The position numbers were made by a program, and so were the translations under genes. A stretch of 64,000 bases of DNA, from positions 1 to 64,000 of the forward strand of contig JADNRY010000097.1 in the NCBI GenBank assembly GCA_015501585.1. Reading direction: 5' to 3'. Origin of the DNA: Rhodocollybia butyracea (lineage: Eukaryota; Basidiomycota; Agaricomycetes; Agaricales; Omphalotaceae). This document shows, in pieces, positions 23,067-34,192 of this stretch (position 1 is the stretch's first letter; the number at the start of each line of letters is the position of its first letter). The notes below the pieces were generated by a model. It was given only the letters and a program-made list of their open reading frames with translations, was not told the origin of the DNA and made no database searches.

Positions 23067-23959
23067 TGTACTTGGTGTGAGCAAAAGTGTCCGTAATTTT
23101 TTTAACAAATCATGTAATGCAGGTCCAAGGCAGTGCAATAAGATCACAAATCAATATGTATGGGTATTAGTAGCATGTATCACTATCTTAGCATTGATGA
23201 TGTTCCTCACAAGTTCATAAATCTTGTAATAATCAATGTCCCCCAAAATATTGAAAATGGAGCTGTATAGCTTGTTATTGTGAAGCGGTCGTGCAACAGT
23301 AGTGAATCCTGTAGGCCGAATGGAGAGAGGTCAAGAGGATTGTGGCCATAAGGCCTGAATAGATAATAGAAGGCCTGTAACCCCGGCTGCGGGTTGAGTA
23401 ACCCCTCGAGAAGGAGCTGTGTCGCTGGCTGAGCGTCGGGTGACCCACCGAAAGGGAGTACCTTTATCCAGTACAGAGACTGTGGCACCAGCAGCCTGCG
23501 AGAGATAGAGACTCAAGAGATAAGGTGAAACCGGGACTAGAGACAAAAGTAGTTGCTATTCAAGTTAATCGTTATTATCTAATACATGTAAAGTGTCTAT
23601 AGTGGATGGGCGTTGAGGACAGTATTGATAGATAATGTGTATCCGTTACAGTTATAAGGGGAACAATTGTCTTTTTGGTCATGGAGATGCTTCATCAAGA
23701 TATGCCAGACTGATTGGAAAAGATGACATGTAGAGAAGAAGATATATGTGTGAAAAGTGCAACATCATGATTGTCTAGCCCTTTAAATAGCCACTTTATG
23801 ATACATTTTGCCCTATTTCTTTGAATTTCCATAGTATATTTTTTTTGATAGGAGATCCAAGCTAGGAGCCATATGATCCATGATGAGTCTCCTTGAGCAT
23901 GGCAAATTATATTTGTACATACAAGCAAATTACGGGCACTTTTGCTCAGGCCAAGTACA
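23067..23959. mobile_element. MITE-like element, 893 bp, with terminal inverted repeats
   Basis: The left end TGTACTTGG-n2-TGAGCAAAAGTG-n-CCGTAATTT is matched in inverse at the right end, about 32 bp with few mismatches. There is no transposase frame inside, only short open frames. No target duplication is visible, so the superfamily is undetermined. It sits between the unit 5 F-box-like relic and the 3' flank of copy E. Confidence 0.65.
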
Positions 23960-24279
23960 TGGCGATCATGAGAAATGCTTCCAGCCAAGTTGTATTCTCT
24001 GTTCCACAGTCTCGCTTCGTACGCCTGAATTTGAGATGCATCATCTCTCGAGAACCGGGTTGCAATCAGTGCAGACATATGAATGCGGCGAATGGGTGAT
24101 GTCGATGAGCTGCGTAGATATGTGCATGAAAGTTGGGAGATAAACAGCTTATCCCGGCCCGCCGTCACAAGGACAAAAAAATATTTGAAAAATATCTGCA
24201 TTGCTGGATATTGCATTCTTCACTACATGAACATATATGATAACAACTACCATACATCCCAACATCGCTTTCGCTAGCT
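23960..24279. other. 3' flank of copy E
   Basis: Decayed sequence similar to the 3' flank of copy B (5140-5330), with a weak form of the conserved GC-rich block at 24149-24170. No gene. Confidence 0.4.
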
Positions 24280-25437
24280 TTACATCGACGTCTTGACTTG
24301 CTTGACATCAACGTGAGCGGGACCAGCAGATGAGGTCGATGAGGCTTCGCGAGGTAGTACTCTCCTGGAAAATCCACCCGTTACTGTTATTATTGGGTTA
24401 TACGGTATCGTACCTTCCCGGATAGGGGTTCCTAATGGATCTTTCAGGGTGCATCTATATTCCACAGTGACGATGTCAAAGGTCTGGCCTCCCTCGTTTC
24501 CCTTTTTCTCCGTTACTTCTACTTCTTGCAGCCGGAATGCGAATTGGACGTTCTTCTTCTCTAGTAAGTGAGCGGGGTCTTCTTCCAACGGTTGATTGGA
24601 TGGGTAGTTATATAGACTGCCCGTGATGCCGAAGGTTTCAACGTGGGGCAACACGTATGCGAGATACGCCTGCGCCAGAAGTGCTATTTTGTCTGCATCC
24701 TTCTTTGCCGTCGATTTATCTAGAATAACCTTATCAAAAAAGGCAAAATCTGTGATCCAATGCCCAGTATACACAGGCTTATACGCAGGGTTCAACTGTG
24801 CAGCAGTAAACCCAGGTATCAGCGATTTCGGCGGCGCAGGATAAAACCGGGATCGTTCTCTGTACATTATACCGCGTGTCTCTGTCAAACTACCATCCGC
24901 CTCTATTTTTCGCGTTGGGTTCATCACGACGCCCTGATACTCTACGTTGTCCAACTTGAACTTGAATTCAACGATAAAGTACTGCTTTGACGGTGCAAGA
25001 GTATCTGGTCCGAAGTGATACAAATGGCTCAGACTTTCATGATTGGGGATTCCAACCCCAGGCAAAGCGTGCGCTAGAAAACGCATCACCGTGGATGCTA
25101 CGCCGCGTGCGCCATCGACTGTTATTGGATATACCCTTCTGACAAAGTCAAAGTCTGTGACAACCTTAGGGTGGGGTGCTCGTCCATGTATTGCGTGAAC
25201 AGTGCTCAGGCTATCGAAACCCAGACCGCGAGCCTCCAATGAACCATTTTCTGTCGCTCTGGAGCTCAATTCAGACTCCGAACGCCTTTGTAGGGTATCG
25301 CGATTGACCTATCAAAGTTAGGCTATTAGTGCGTGTCCGAATCAAACCAGTCTGTTACTCACGGCGATAGGCGTTGCCCATATGCAACTGAGAGAGGCAG
25401 CGAGAAGAGCGGAAGTGTAGGGAATATTGAAGAGCAT
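24280..25437 (-). CDS. Array copy E: secreted two-module protein (367 aa)
   Basis: Exon 1 is 25363-25437 (signal peptide starting M-L-F-N-I-P-Y), the intron is 25309-25362 (GTGAGT...GATAG) and exon 2 is 24280-25308 (343 codons with stop). Open throughout. It is the most diverged intact copy. Module 1 has V-E-Y-Q-G-V-V-M-N-P-T and R-F-Y-P-A-P-P-K-S-L-I-P-G-F, where the usual P-G-G is changed. Module 2 has W-I-T-D-F-A-F-F-D-K-V, V-E-T-F-G-I-T-G-S-L-Y-N, V-Q-F-A-F-R-L-Q-E and V-E-Y-R-C-T-L-K-D-P-L-G. The tail ends D-V-K-Q-V-K-T-S-M, like the end of copy B, but without the KRK/KRQR cluster. Function unknown. Confidence 0.85.
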
Positions 25438-25830
25438 TGTAGTGCCGTCCGAGAGGGTGTAGAAATATCTGAGAGGGTGTAGAAGTGTCTGAGAGGGAGT
25501 AGAAGTGTCTGAGAAAGAGTAGAAGTGTCCGAGAGGGAGAAGAAGTATCCAAGAGGAAGCAGTGATGATGACGGAAGGTGTGGTGGTGTGCGAGAGGGAG
25601 AAGTGATGGTGAACTTGTGCAAGAGGGATTTATGACGATGAAGTTGCGCAAGGGGGAGCTGTGATGATGAAGTTGTGTGAGAGGAAGTTGTGAGAGTGAA
25701 AGTGAGAATGAGAGGTCGAAAGAATCGAAAGGAGGGTTTAGTGCTGACTCTGACCAGCAGAGTGATATGACTTGCCAGAAGTGGGGGGCACTTGAACAAG
25801 TCAAGCGATCTTTATGATCGTGGCTTCCAA
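25438..25830 (-). promoter_or_regulatory. Promoter of copy E with the longest minisatellite
   Basis: TATA-like ATCATAAAGATC (about 25808-25819), perfect inverted repeat ACTCTGCTGGTCAGAGT at about 25747-25763, then about 280 bp of degenerate pyrimidine repeats of around 18-21 bp up to the ATG. Confidence 0.65.
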
Positions 25831-25969
25831 AACATTCCGATTGCAGGGATATCTACTCGGATTTATTCCTATTGATTCTCGCCAAGCTTGGGTAGGGTTG
25901 TAGCAGGTTGTAGCCTGTTTTAGCCTGTTTTTGCTTTTTCTGCGCAAAGATCTTTGAAATGGCGCCGAT

Positions 25970-27480
25970 TAACACTGCCTCAGCTGGCCCTCAGCACTCT
26001 GTCCTACTCCATCCTACTCCATCCTGGCAGTATAGTACTTATTTCTCCCTGCTCGCCATACTCATACTGTACTTTATGCGCATCATGAAACCGATATCCA
26101 GTGACCATTATTTCCAATCCATAGCAAACTTTTGTTGGCGACTCGTCAATACCATATACGTGCATGGCGTTCAATAGGGGGACCAAGACCATCCAAGACC
26201 ACGCGGTGGTGAGTGTTGGGAATCGGTCAAACCAAAAAGAGTACGGAAGCTACGGTACCTGTGATGTGGTAATGGTGGCAGTAGTATACAGAGATATTGT
26301 TGATAAAGAGTAAAAAGCTCGGCGAGAGCGTCCGGTTTTGAACGTCATCCCAGGTCATCCCCAACCCCCGCCTTTGCCACACAAAAAACTCACAAGCCTC
26401 GCCTCCCTAAGTCCCTGCGCGCGCTTCTCCGAGCTTCCCATTAAAAGTGCGTATCAGGGAGCCCATGTGCCATCCGGTAACCAATCTTTTCAATTTGTAG
26501 AAAACCTTTGGTGGCAACCCGTACAGCACCATATGGCGTCCAACGAAGACCAAGCCTACTCCGTAGGGAGTGTACTAGGGAAGCATTCGGACCGAAACAG
26601 GTTTGGACGACGCGGTTATGTATGCTGAGACCGGGGTCGTGGTAGTGGAGCGGTAGTGGCAGTGTACCAGTATCGCCGATAGAAAGCTGAGCAACAGCGT
26701 CTGGGATGGGCAGGAAGGAATCAAAAGTTGAAGTCGACGGCATTGAAGCATGCCCTTGAGAATGACATGTTGCGGCAGAGGAAGAAGTACGGAGGCCATG
26801 GCAAAGCTCGACCCGTCCACGACATTTCCTACAAGCCAAGGATGCAGATTTTGAGGTGTTGCCTGAATGACATACTACCAGAGTCGTGAGCATGATAGGT
26901 TTGCGCAGAGCAAGGATACCTTGACACATCTACAATGTTTCCTGCGAGGCGTTTGGCGAGAGTATGGACATGGTCACATGAACCGGAGATTATAATGTAA
27001 ATTAATCCTCAATATTCAAATATTCAATATTCAATCCTCGATTAGATGACACAGATAGTAAAGCGAAGTAAGAGTCGGGTGAAGAGTTCCGTGTCAAGAC
27101 TAACTAACATATCCTAAGAAAGGAAAAGTGAGTCACAGACAAAGTGCATCGGAACACACCTCGCTTTTGTATATCTAATCCTCGGCTCCATCAAACCCGG
27201 TAAAACCACAATAATCGCATACAAAATCTGAACATCCGATTCCCAGTTCTGCGCTTTAAACCCAGACTAGTCTGCATAAAGTTTGTTGAGATTTGAGGGC
27301 AAACAAGAATGCTCAAAAGCACCCGTTTCGCAGAATTCCGATTCGGAAAGGATACCACATCACTCGGGCGACAAGGCGTTTTGGATATCAACGAGATATG
27401 CAGAAGGTTAGCTGAAGAATGAAAAACGATGACTGTCGTTGTTTGCATTATGTAGTTCATGAGAGCTGGTAAACAACGTA
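25970..27480 (-). pseudogene. F-box-like gene relics, array unit 6 (two partial copies)
   Basis: At least two partial copies of the relic lie in series (about 25990-26330 and 26340-27460). Both contain the segment with T-T-C-C-A-A-T near G-T-A-G-C-G-A-C-T or its variants that marks the C-terminal part, and only the second contains the 27110-27240 segment shared with 2000-2110 and 11000-11160. Neither keeps a frame. Confidence 0.35.
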
Positions 27481-27595
27481 TCTCGGTCCGCCGCTGGTCC
27501 GCTCACTAAAAAAAATCTTCAAACGACTGATATCTTTTACTTCAACACAGGAACACAAGTAGCAACTACCATATATCCTGTACATAACATCACTC

Positions 27596-28530
27596 TCATG
27601 GCTCGGGCTTGGCCTTGGCTCCAGATGATTTACCCCCTGGCCGTCGACACCGGGATGAGGAGGACGGGTTGGGGATCCAGCTCTCGGTCGTTTGACACTG
27701 ATCTCGGGATGAGGCCCAGGGGATCCAGTTCTCTGTCGCTTGCCGCCGACGTTGGAATGAGGTGATCCAGCTTTGCTCCTCATTCCTTCCTCGATAGGTG
27801 GATTGAAAACACCAGTTGTTCTCCCCTGTACAGTACACCGTTCGGTACAATTTCATCCAGCAGTGGGCTTTTAAACGGTGGATTTTCCAGTTTGCCTGTA
27901 TATTCCACATCGGTATATTCCACCTCGGAAGTGCGTCCTGCCAGGACCTGCCTTCGTTGCTTCTTTCAACCGGAATGTGAATTCAACGTCCGTTGTCTCT
28001 GCTGTCCTATGCGTAGGGCGAATCACCACTGCATAGACATCCGCCGGCGGCTCATATGGAGCGCCCGTGACGTCGAAGACCTCGACGTGGGGCAACGCGT
28101 GCGCCAGAAGCATCTGCGTCAGGCGTGCTATTTCCTTTGCTTACTTAGCTCGGTCCCAGAAACCTAACATTACCTTCTCAGTAAAGATAAAGTCTGTGAT
28201 CCAATGGCCAAGAAGGAAGGAACCATCCAGATAGCGCCCAGTATATATAAGATTATACCGAGGATTCAACTCTGCAAGACTACCCCAGGCATCAGCGAGT
28301 ATGGTAATGCAGGATAAATTCGGTGCCATTCGTAGGTCAGGCGCTGTCCCGGTGCACTCACGGATTATTCCTTGTACAATATACCGCGGTTCTCCAAAGT
28401 CCTGAAGTTTCCCTCCGGCTCTCGAACTGATACTCCTACTGGGGTTTGACAGGGCACCTCTATATCGCACATGGGGGGTTGTTGCCCAACATGAACGCAA
28501 ACTCGACGATCGCTGTTGAATCGGCGGCAA
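27596..28530 (-). pseudogene. Array copy F: 5'-truncated, frameshifted two-module gene
   Basis: Signal exon, promoter and the first part of module 1 are missing. Homology to copy G starts at about 28525 (V-R-Y-R-G-A-L-S-N-P) and stops abruptly upstream, where 3'-flank sequence of the next copy begins. Recognisable parts are W-I-T-D-F-I-F-T-E-K-V, A-L-P-H-V-E-V-F and V-E-F-T-F-R-L-K-E in three frames. The tail has two KR clusters (K-R-Q-R-T-G-S-P and K-R-P-R-A-G-S-P). It looks like the product of unequal exchange between neighbours, followed by decay. Confidence 0.7.
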
Positions 28531-28723
28531 AAGCGTTTTGGAACCCAGCCAGGGATTTAAATTGGCAGGTCTTCGATATCTTGATGTTGGCTGCCAGTCC
28601 GCTCACTAATCTATCAAGGATCAGAAAATAATCACTAGAAAATATCTGCATTCCCAAATATTCAAACGACACACGCCGTAGCAATAGCAGCTATTATACA
28701 TCCTACTTTGGTGGCTTGACAAT

Positions 28724-30059
28724 TCAAACTGCAGACCGGGGATCCAGAGCTATGCGTTTCGGTGAATTGACATCGGGATGGGATCCAGCTGGACGCTTAG
28801 GCTTGACGTCGCGCTGTGATTCAGCGTCAGCGCCAGCTTCACGTATTCCTCCTTTATGCTGTCCTTCTACGACAACTGGTGACTTGACGTTGGAATGAGA
28901 ATTAGCGCCCGCTACGCGCTTCTTTCCTATGTTGTTCGATGGTTTCGGATATACCCGTTGTTTTTCCCTGTACAGTTTCGAACCCTGTAGCGCAGTCTCG
29001 AGTGCAGTACCTTCCGACAGCGCCTTTTCCAGCACCTCCAAGCTTTCCCATGGGTTTTTCAGGATGCCCTGATATTTCACTCCCTTCCCCGCTTCTTGCA
29101 ACCGGAATGTGAATTCGATGTCCTTTATAGCTAGTAAATGGGCGCTATCCATTTCTGACGGTGGATCATATGTGAGGCGAAGACTTCAAGGTCGGGCAAC
29201 GCGTACGCCAGAAGCGCCTGCGCCAGCCGTGCTATATCCTCATCTTTTGTTGGCTTATCAGGAATTACCTTCTTGGTAAAGGTAAAATCGGTGATCCAAT
29301 TCCCTGTATGCAGTGGATCGTACCCAGGATTCAACGCCGCAAGTTTACCCCCAGGCATGAGTGAATTTGGTGCCGCAGGATAAATCCGGTGCCACTCGTA
29401 GGTCAGGCGCTCTCCTGGAGCGGTCCGGGGTCGATCCATGTACAACATACCGCGGTTCTCTGGCGTCCTAGAGTCTCCCTCTCCCTCTTGAACTGTTACT
29501 CCCACTGGGTTTGACAGGACACCTCTATACCGCACATGGGGATTGTTGCCCAACATGAACGCAAACTCGACGATCGCTGGACGAACGGCGGTATCTTGTT
29601 TAGATAAGGCCATCCAAGAGGTCTCGATTTCTCCAGTGGGAATATCGATGTTGATGGGAATTTCAGCACGGGGGAAAGCATCCCGAACATGGGGCAAAGC
29701 ATCCTTTAGAAACTCCTTCACCTGTGATACTACTCTCTTTCTCTCCTCAACTCGCTTGTTCTGTTCTGTCGGACGTACCCAAGTGAGAAAGGTAAAGCCT
29801 GTGACACCCTTAGGCTGGTGAGGCGTACCCCTACCGGCTCGTCTATGTATTGCGTGGACGTCACCCCGAGCACTCAGGCTATTGAGACCCAGACCGCGAG
29901 CCTCCAACGAGCCAATATCCCGATTAACCTATATCGAAATTAGGCCCTTGGAGCACATTGAAATCAAACTAGGTTATTACTCACGGCAATAGGCGTTGCC
30001 CAGATACAGCTGACAGAGGCGACAAGAAGGACGGAAGCGTAGGGAATAGTGAAGAGCAT
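28724..30059 (-). pseudogene. Array copy G: two-module gene with a short deletion in module 2
   Basis: Exon 1 is 29985-30059 (signal peptide), the intron is 29929-29984 and exon 2 runs from 29928 down. The first frame (to 29131) covers the leader, module 1 (V-R-Y-R-G-V-L-S-N-P) and W-I-T-D-F-T-F-T-K-K-V. At about 29165-29175 roughly ten bases are missing relative to other copies, removing most of the G-[IL]-T-G-S-L-Y motif and shifting the frame. The rest continues in the second frame (28724-29152). The tail has K-P-K-R-P-A-G-S-H and S-P-K-R-I-A. The loss is internal to a motif and not at a homopolymer, so a real mutation is more likely than a read error. Confidence 0.75.
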
Positions 30060-30420
30060 TCCAGTGCTGTGTGAGAGGGAGTAGATGTGTGCGAGAGGAG
30101 TAGAAGTGTGAGAGAGGAGTAGAACGAGAGGGAGTAAAAGGGTCCGAGGGGAAGAAGTGTCCGAGAGGATGACACTAGGAAGGAGTGATGTTGTGCGAGA
30201 GGGAGAAGTGAACTTGTGAGGGAGGGATCTGTGATGATGGCGTATACGAGAGAGGAAGCAGTAACGATAAAGTTGTGTGGCGAATGAGATGTAAACTCGA
30301 AAGAACAGTGTTGAATAAAGATTTTAGTGTCTACTCTGACCAGCAGAGAGATTCGACTTTCCAGAAGTTGGGGGCACTTGAACAAGCGACCTTAGTAAAA
30401 CGCAGGTTCCAACCTGGTCC
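30060..30420 (-). promoter_or_regulatory. Promoter of copy G, decayed TATA
   Basis: The conserved inverted-repeat box is present at about 30333-30346 (CTCTG-n5-CAGAG), with a pyrimidine minisatellite below it. The TATA position (about 30388-30400) reads TTTACTAAGGTC, so the TATA box is lost. Confidence 0.55.
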
Positions 30421-30659
30421 AACTGTTCCACATCATCCGCAATTCCACAGCCTTTTACTCGGATTTGTTGTTCCTATTGATTCCCGCCAAGCTTGGGAGA
30501 GTTTTGAGGCTGTTTTGCGCAGGGATCTTTGAAATGGTGCCGAGCGAGGGCGCCCCTTAGAATGGAGCTCAAGTTACAAGTCTGCTCAAGTTCGGACAAG
30601 TTTTGGAGAAATTCACTAGGTCTTGACTCTTCAAGACATTTTTTCGCCGTTTTGGTTAC

Positions 30660-30840
30660 GCAGATATGAACATTATTGAGAGCTCGTATTAACAGGAAAC
30701 GTATCTCACAAACTGCCACAAAAGTACCTTGAACGTAATCCTAGGACTCGACTCTGTTTTACCTAGTACCGTATCCTGCATTTCGGATCTCGTAGTCGTA
30801 GTCGATTCTTTGCTATTGGGCACTAGATAAACTACACAAA
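30660..30840 (+). pseudogene. HNH-type gene 3'-end fragment, array unit 8
   Basis: Similar to 800-890 and 22430-22510: TACCTTGAACGTAATCC corresponds to Y-L-E-R-N-P of the 722-885 exon, followed by GACTCTGTTTTACC and GATCTCGTAGTCG. Confidence 0.45.
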
Positions 30841-30884
30841 AACATTCGCAAGTCTTGCCTCCAGCGTGTACTTCTCTCAGCTCG

Positions 30885-31740
30885 CTATATAATCGTGCGC
30901 ATCAGAATCAGTGAGCACAGAAGGCCCGACATCTCGTAACCATTTCCAATCCACAGAGAACCTTCGTTAGTCGGTTCAGAAGAAGCTGTTATGTAGCTGG
31001 CCGGCGATGGGATGACGAGTGGTGGTGGTGATGTACCAAGAAGTATCCTCGATAGAAAGCTGAGCAACAGCGTTCGGGATGGGAGCAAAATTGGAGTTGA
31101 AACGTCGACGGTGTGATCGAAGAAGTACGGTGGCCTTGACGCATCGACACTTTTTCCTACGGGTTGCTCGGCGAGAGAACGGCGAGAGTATGGACATGGT
31201 TGTATGAACCGGAGATTATGGCGGCGTAATTCTCGAGTCGATGACACATATGGAATATAGAGTGAGGCGAGGTAAGAGTGTTGTGTCAAGAATTCCGTGC
31301 CACGGCTGGCCAACATATCCTAAGAAAGAAAAGTCAGTCATTATAAACACACAGACGCGGTACATGGAAACGCACCTTGCCAGAAAATCATTCCGTGTAT
31401 CTAACCCGCTGCTCTTTCAAACCCGATAATACCACGATAATCGTATACAAAACCCCAACATCCCAGTTCTCCAGCGTGTTATCGAACAAACAGGCGCGTT
31501 GAAAGGGAGAGCAGCTATCCTTCATTGAATCCGGAAGGCAAGCCGTCCCAGTCTATCGCAGCGCCGTAACATCAATTTGAAGAGGTCTACATGACTAACG
31601 TAGCTTCACAAATTCAGAAGAATTGACGCAGTAGAATAACGAGCTGGCATTACCAGGGATGTCGATGAACCCAAACAGGATCTAGGACAGGCCCGACGAG
31701 GCGTTACGGCGCGAAGAGCTTGTACATGAGAACCGCGCTA
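30885..31740 (-). pseudogene. F-box-like gene relic, last array unit, without a secreted gene
   Basis: Longest open frame of the relic family (30885-31316, 143 codons), but not in the ancestral frame throughout. The C-terminal D-A-H-D-Y-I-A-S appears in another frame with a stop. The unit runs directly into the degenerate duplications, so the array ends here. Confidence 0.4.
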
Positions 31741-34150
31741 TTCTCAGTCGAGTTGTATCGCCATATATCGTAACAGTGGAATCAGATCCAAAAACGACGA
31801 GTGAGCGCTTGAGCGTCCAACGATGAGATCACGAAGGATTCCATGGACGTTCAGGTAGCTGCGAGGCTACGAGGTGATATTGGCGACGACAGTGTGGACC
31901 TATGCGATTACAGCGAACAAGCGGTGGATGGCGGGTAGCAAGCGGGTCCAGCTTGGAATCGGGAGGATGGTAGAGTCTGAGATCTGACAGATCTGAGAGG
32001 TTATTCCGAACGGGGAAGTATGGATTTAGATTTGGAGAGAAGCGGGTTTGCTGAACAGACTGAGGATCCTGTCTCGAGCCCGCCCCGAGCCCGCCGAAGG
32101 CCAACGTGCCAAGGATTCCACCATAGGACAGATGTATAGTGAATAGTGCTCGGGCAGTGAAGCAAAACTGCCACCGTTTTTACGATTCTTCTGGCTCGAA
32201 AGAGGGAAAGAGGCCGTGGCATCCTGAGTCTCGGGCTGGGATGAGGGAGGAGTAGATGATAAATCATCTGGACAAAGCTGGAAGATGATTTGGAGGCACA
32301 GCGGTTCGAGTAGGGACAATGAAGACAGAACTTTTTTCAGCTCGTCGAGCTCAAGCCCAGACGCTCGAGAAGGGAAGAGGTTTAAACGTTAAACAACGAC
32401 AGCCAGTTGAACCAGGATCTGATGTTGATACGCATTGACGTGGACGTCGAGATTGGGTATCCAATGGAGTATTTTATGAGGAGGAAATTATATCGATTAT
32501 AGTCCGAATGTTCACTTTGCAAGCGTCAAAATTATTGGTACTCCAGAACTGTTTGAAGCATAAGTACAAATAATTGAGTAAAAGAAAATTAACGCACTTT
32601 CCCTGTCGCTCTGTGAGATTTTAACCAGTATCCAACGGAGGTATGCGAGAAAAATTTGGCACGTAGTGATAGAACAAGAAAGAAAAGAGTAGCCTCTCAA
32701 GCGCTGAAAAGTTGGGCGCCAATATTCCGCCTCTGTCTAGGAACACCAGCAACGAAAACTATTGAGAAATTGTCTGGCTGAAAAATCCGCAAGTGACGGT
32801 TTGAAAAAAGGCTTCAAAGTTTGATATTCAGAGCGAAGGTTCATGACAACGTCCACCAAAAGAGAAATTTTGAATAAATCCCGTGGATCATCTTCGCCGC
32901 TGAGATCTAGTCAAGATCTAGTATGAACTCCAGTCGGACTGCTAAGATCTTCGAGTAAACAACCGTAGAACATTACACATCTCTCCTAGTGCGATCATAT
33001 CACCACGTTCTGTCAAAAACCTGACCAAGGCCCAGTCTCCATCGTCGCATACACCTCAATGGAGCAGGCAAACTTATATTGAGCAGTAGAGAAGGCTCCC
33101 GGAGTTTGGAGGACAGGGCATTGTATGACGGTCGAGACGTCGAACCCTTAACAAAGGCGAGGTAAGAATTGTCAGGACTGCACAGCCAAACGTATATACC
33201 ATTGGGCTTGTGATCATCAACTTCCTGGTAAGACATTGATGAGGTGGGCAGAGTAAATGTAGCTGCAGACTCTATCTATCCCACTGTGTATGCTACGAAA
33301 CATATGGACAAGTTATGTAAACCCACTTGGTAAGTAAACAATTGTAAAAACAGAAAGCGGTATAATGGCAAAAACTATCATGTTTGGTACCAGAAACTGT
33401 CCGACACTATGTGCTCCATGCAAATCAACACATCACTTTGCATTAAACCAAGATACCACAACCATCATACCACTCCTCTTGATATCATCCAAAGAATCAT
33501 ACACATCACCACTCTCCTCCTTGGATCGATTTCGAAATGCCATTGTAAACACCCTCAAACGCTCCGAGCCCAACCAAGGCCAACGTGCCAAATATTCCAC
33601 CATAGAACAGATGTATAGTGAATAGTACTCGGGCAGTGAGGCAAAATTGCCACCGTTATTACGATTCTAGCTCGAAAGAAGAAAGCATACTGTGGCTCGA
33701 GATGGGATGAGGGGCGAGTAGATGAAAAATCATCTGAGCCAAAGGACAAGAATGCTTTGTGAATGGAGGCCTGTGGTTTTGGGTAGCAGATGCAGCATTT
33801 TATGCGGAGGGGATTATAGGAGTGGCACGAATGTCCAGGTTGGCGTAAGCTTCAAGACCATTGCTACTCGATCGGGGACTGTTTGGAGCATGAGTACAAA
33901 TTGGTCGAGTAGAAGAAGCCCAACTTGTCCTTGTCACTCGTAAGATTCCCGGTTCGTAACTTCGTGATATCGATAAGGCAAGGACAGACGACTATTAGCT
34001 GAGCTGCTTTGACCACAGAACCACTGCTGCTCTAACACACCTTTAGACCAACAATGATTGATTGGACACGTAGTCGAGAGATTAGCGTGCTAAGTAGTAA
34101 GCATCGTGTATGTGACGCGTCGAGGGAGGAAAAAAGTCCAAGCCCAAGCG
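31741..34150. other. Degenerate segmental duplication region
   Basis: No intact gene. Pieces of 31310-32900 are similar to 41440-42870, and shorter pieces to 33390-33950 and 40200-40930. Shared landmarks are AGCTTGGAATCGGGAGGATG (about 31950 and 41935) and CCAGAACTGTTTGAAGCAT (about 32543, 42353; variants at 33880 and 40626). Minus-strand translations at 32026-32319 and 33555-33749 share H-C-P-S-T-I-H-Y-T-S-V-L-W-W-N. That shows the source was coding, but I cannot name it. A 78-codon minus frame at 33000-33236 is also unidentified. Confidence 0.5.
33440..33560 (-). pseudogene. 3'-end fragment of the F-box gene, copy 2
   Basis: Closely resembles 8010-8110 at the end of the F-box gene, encoding in decayed form the segment around D-V-Y-D-S-L-N-D-I-E-R. 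Confidence 0.6.
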
Positions 34151-34192
34151 CTCAAAGGCTGGGCGCTAATTTTTGAACTCTTTTTCAGAGCT

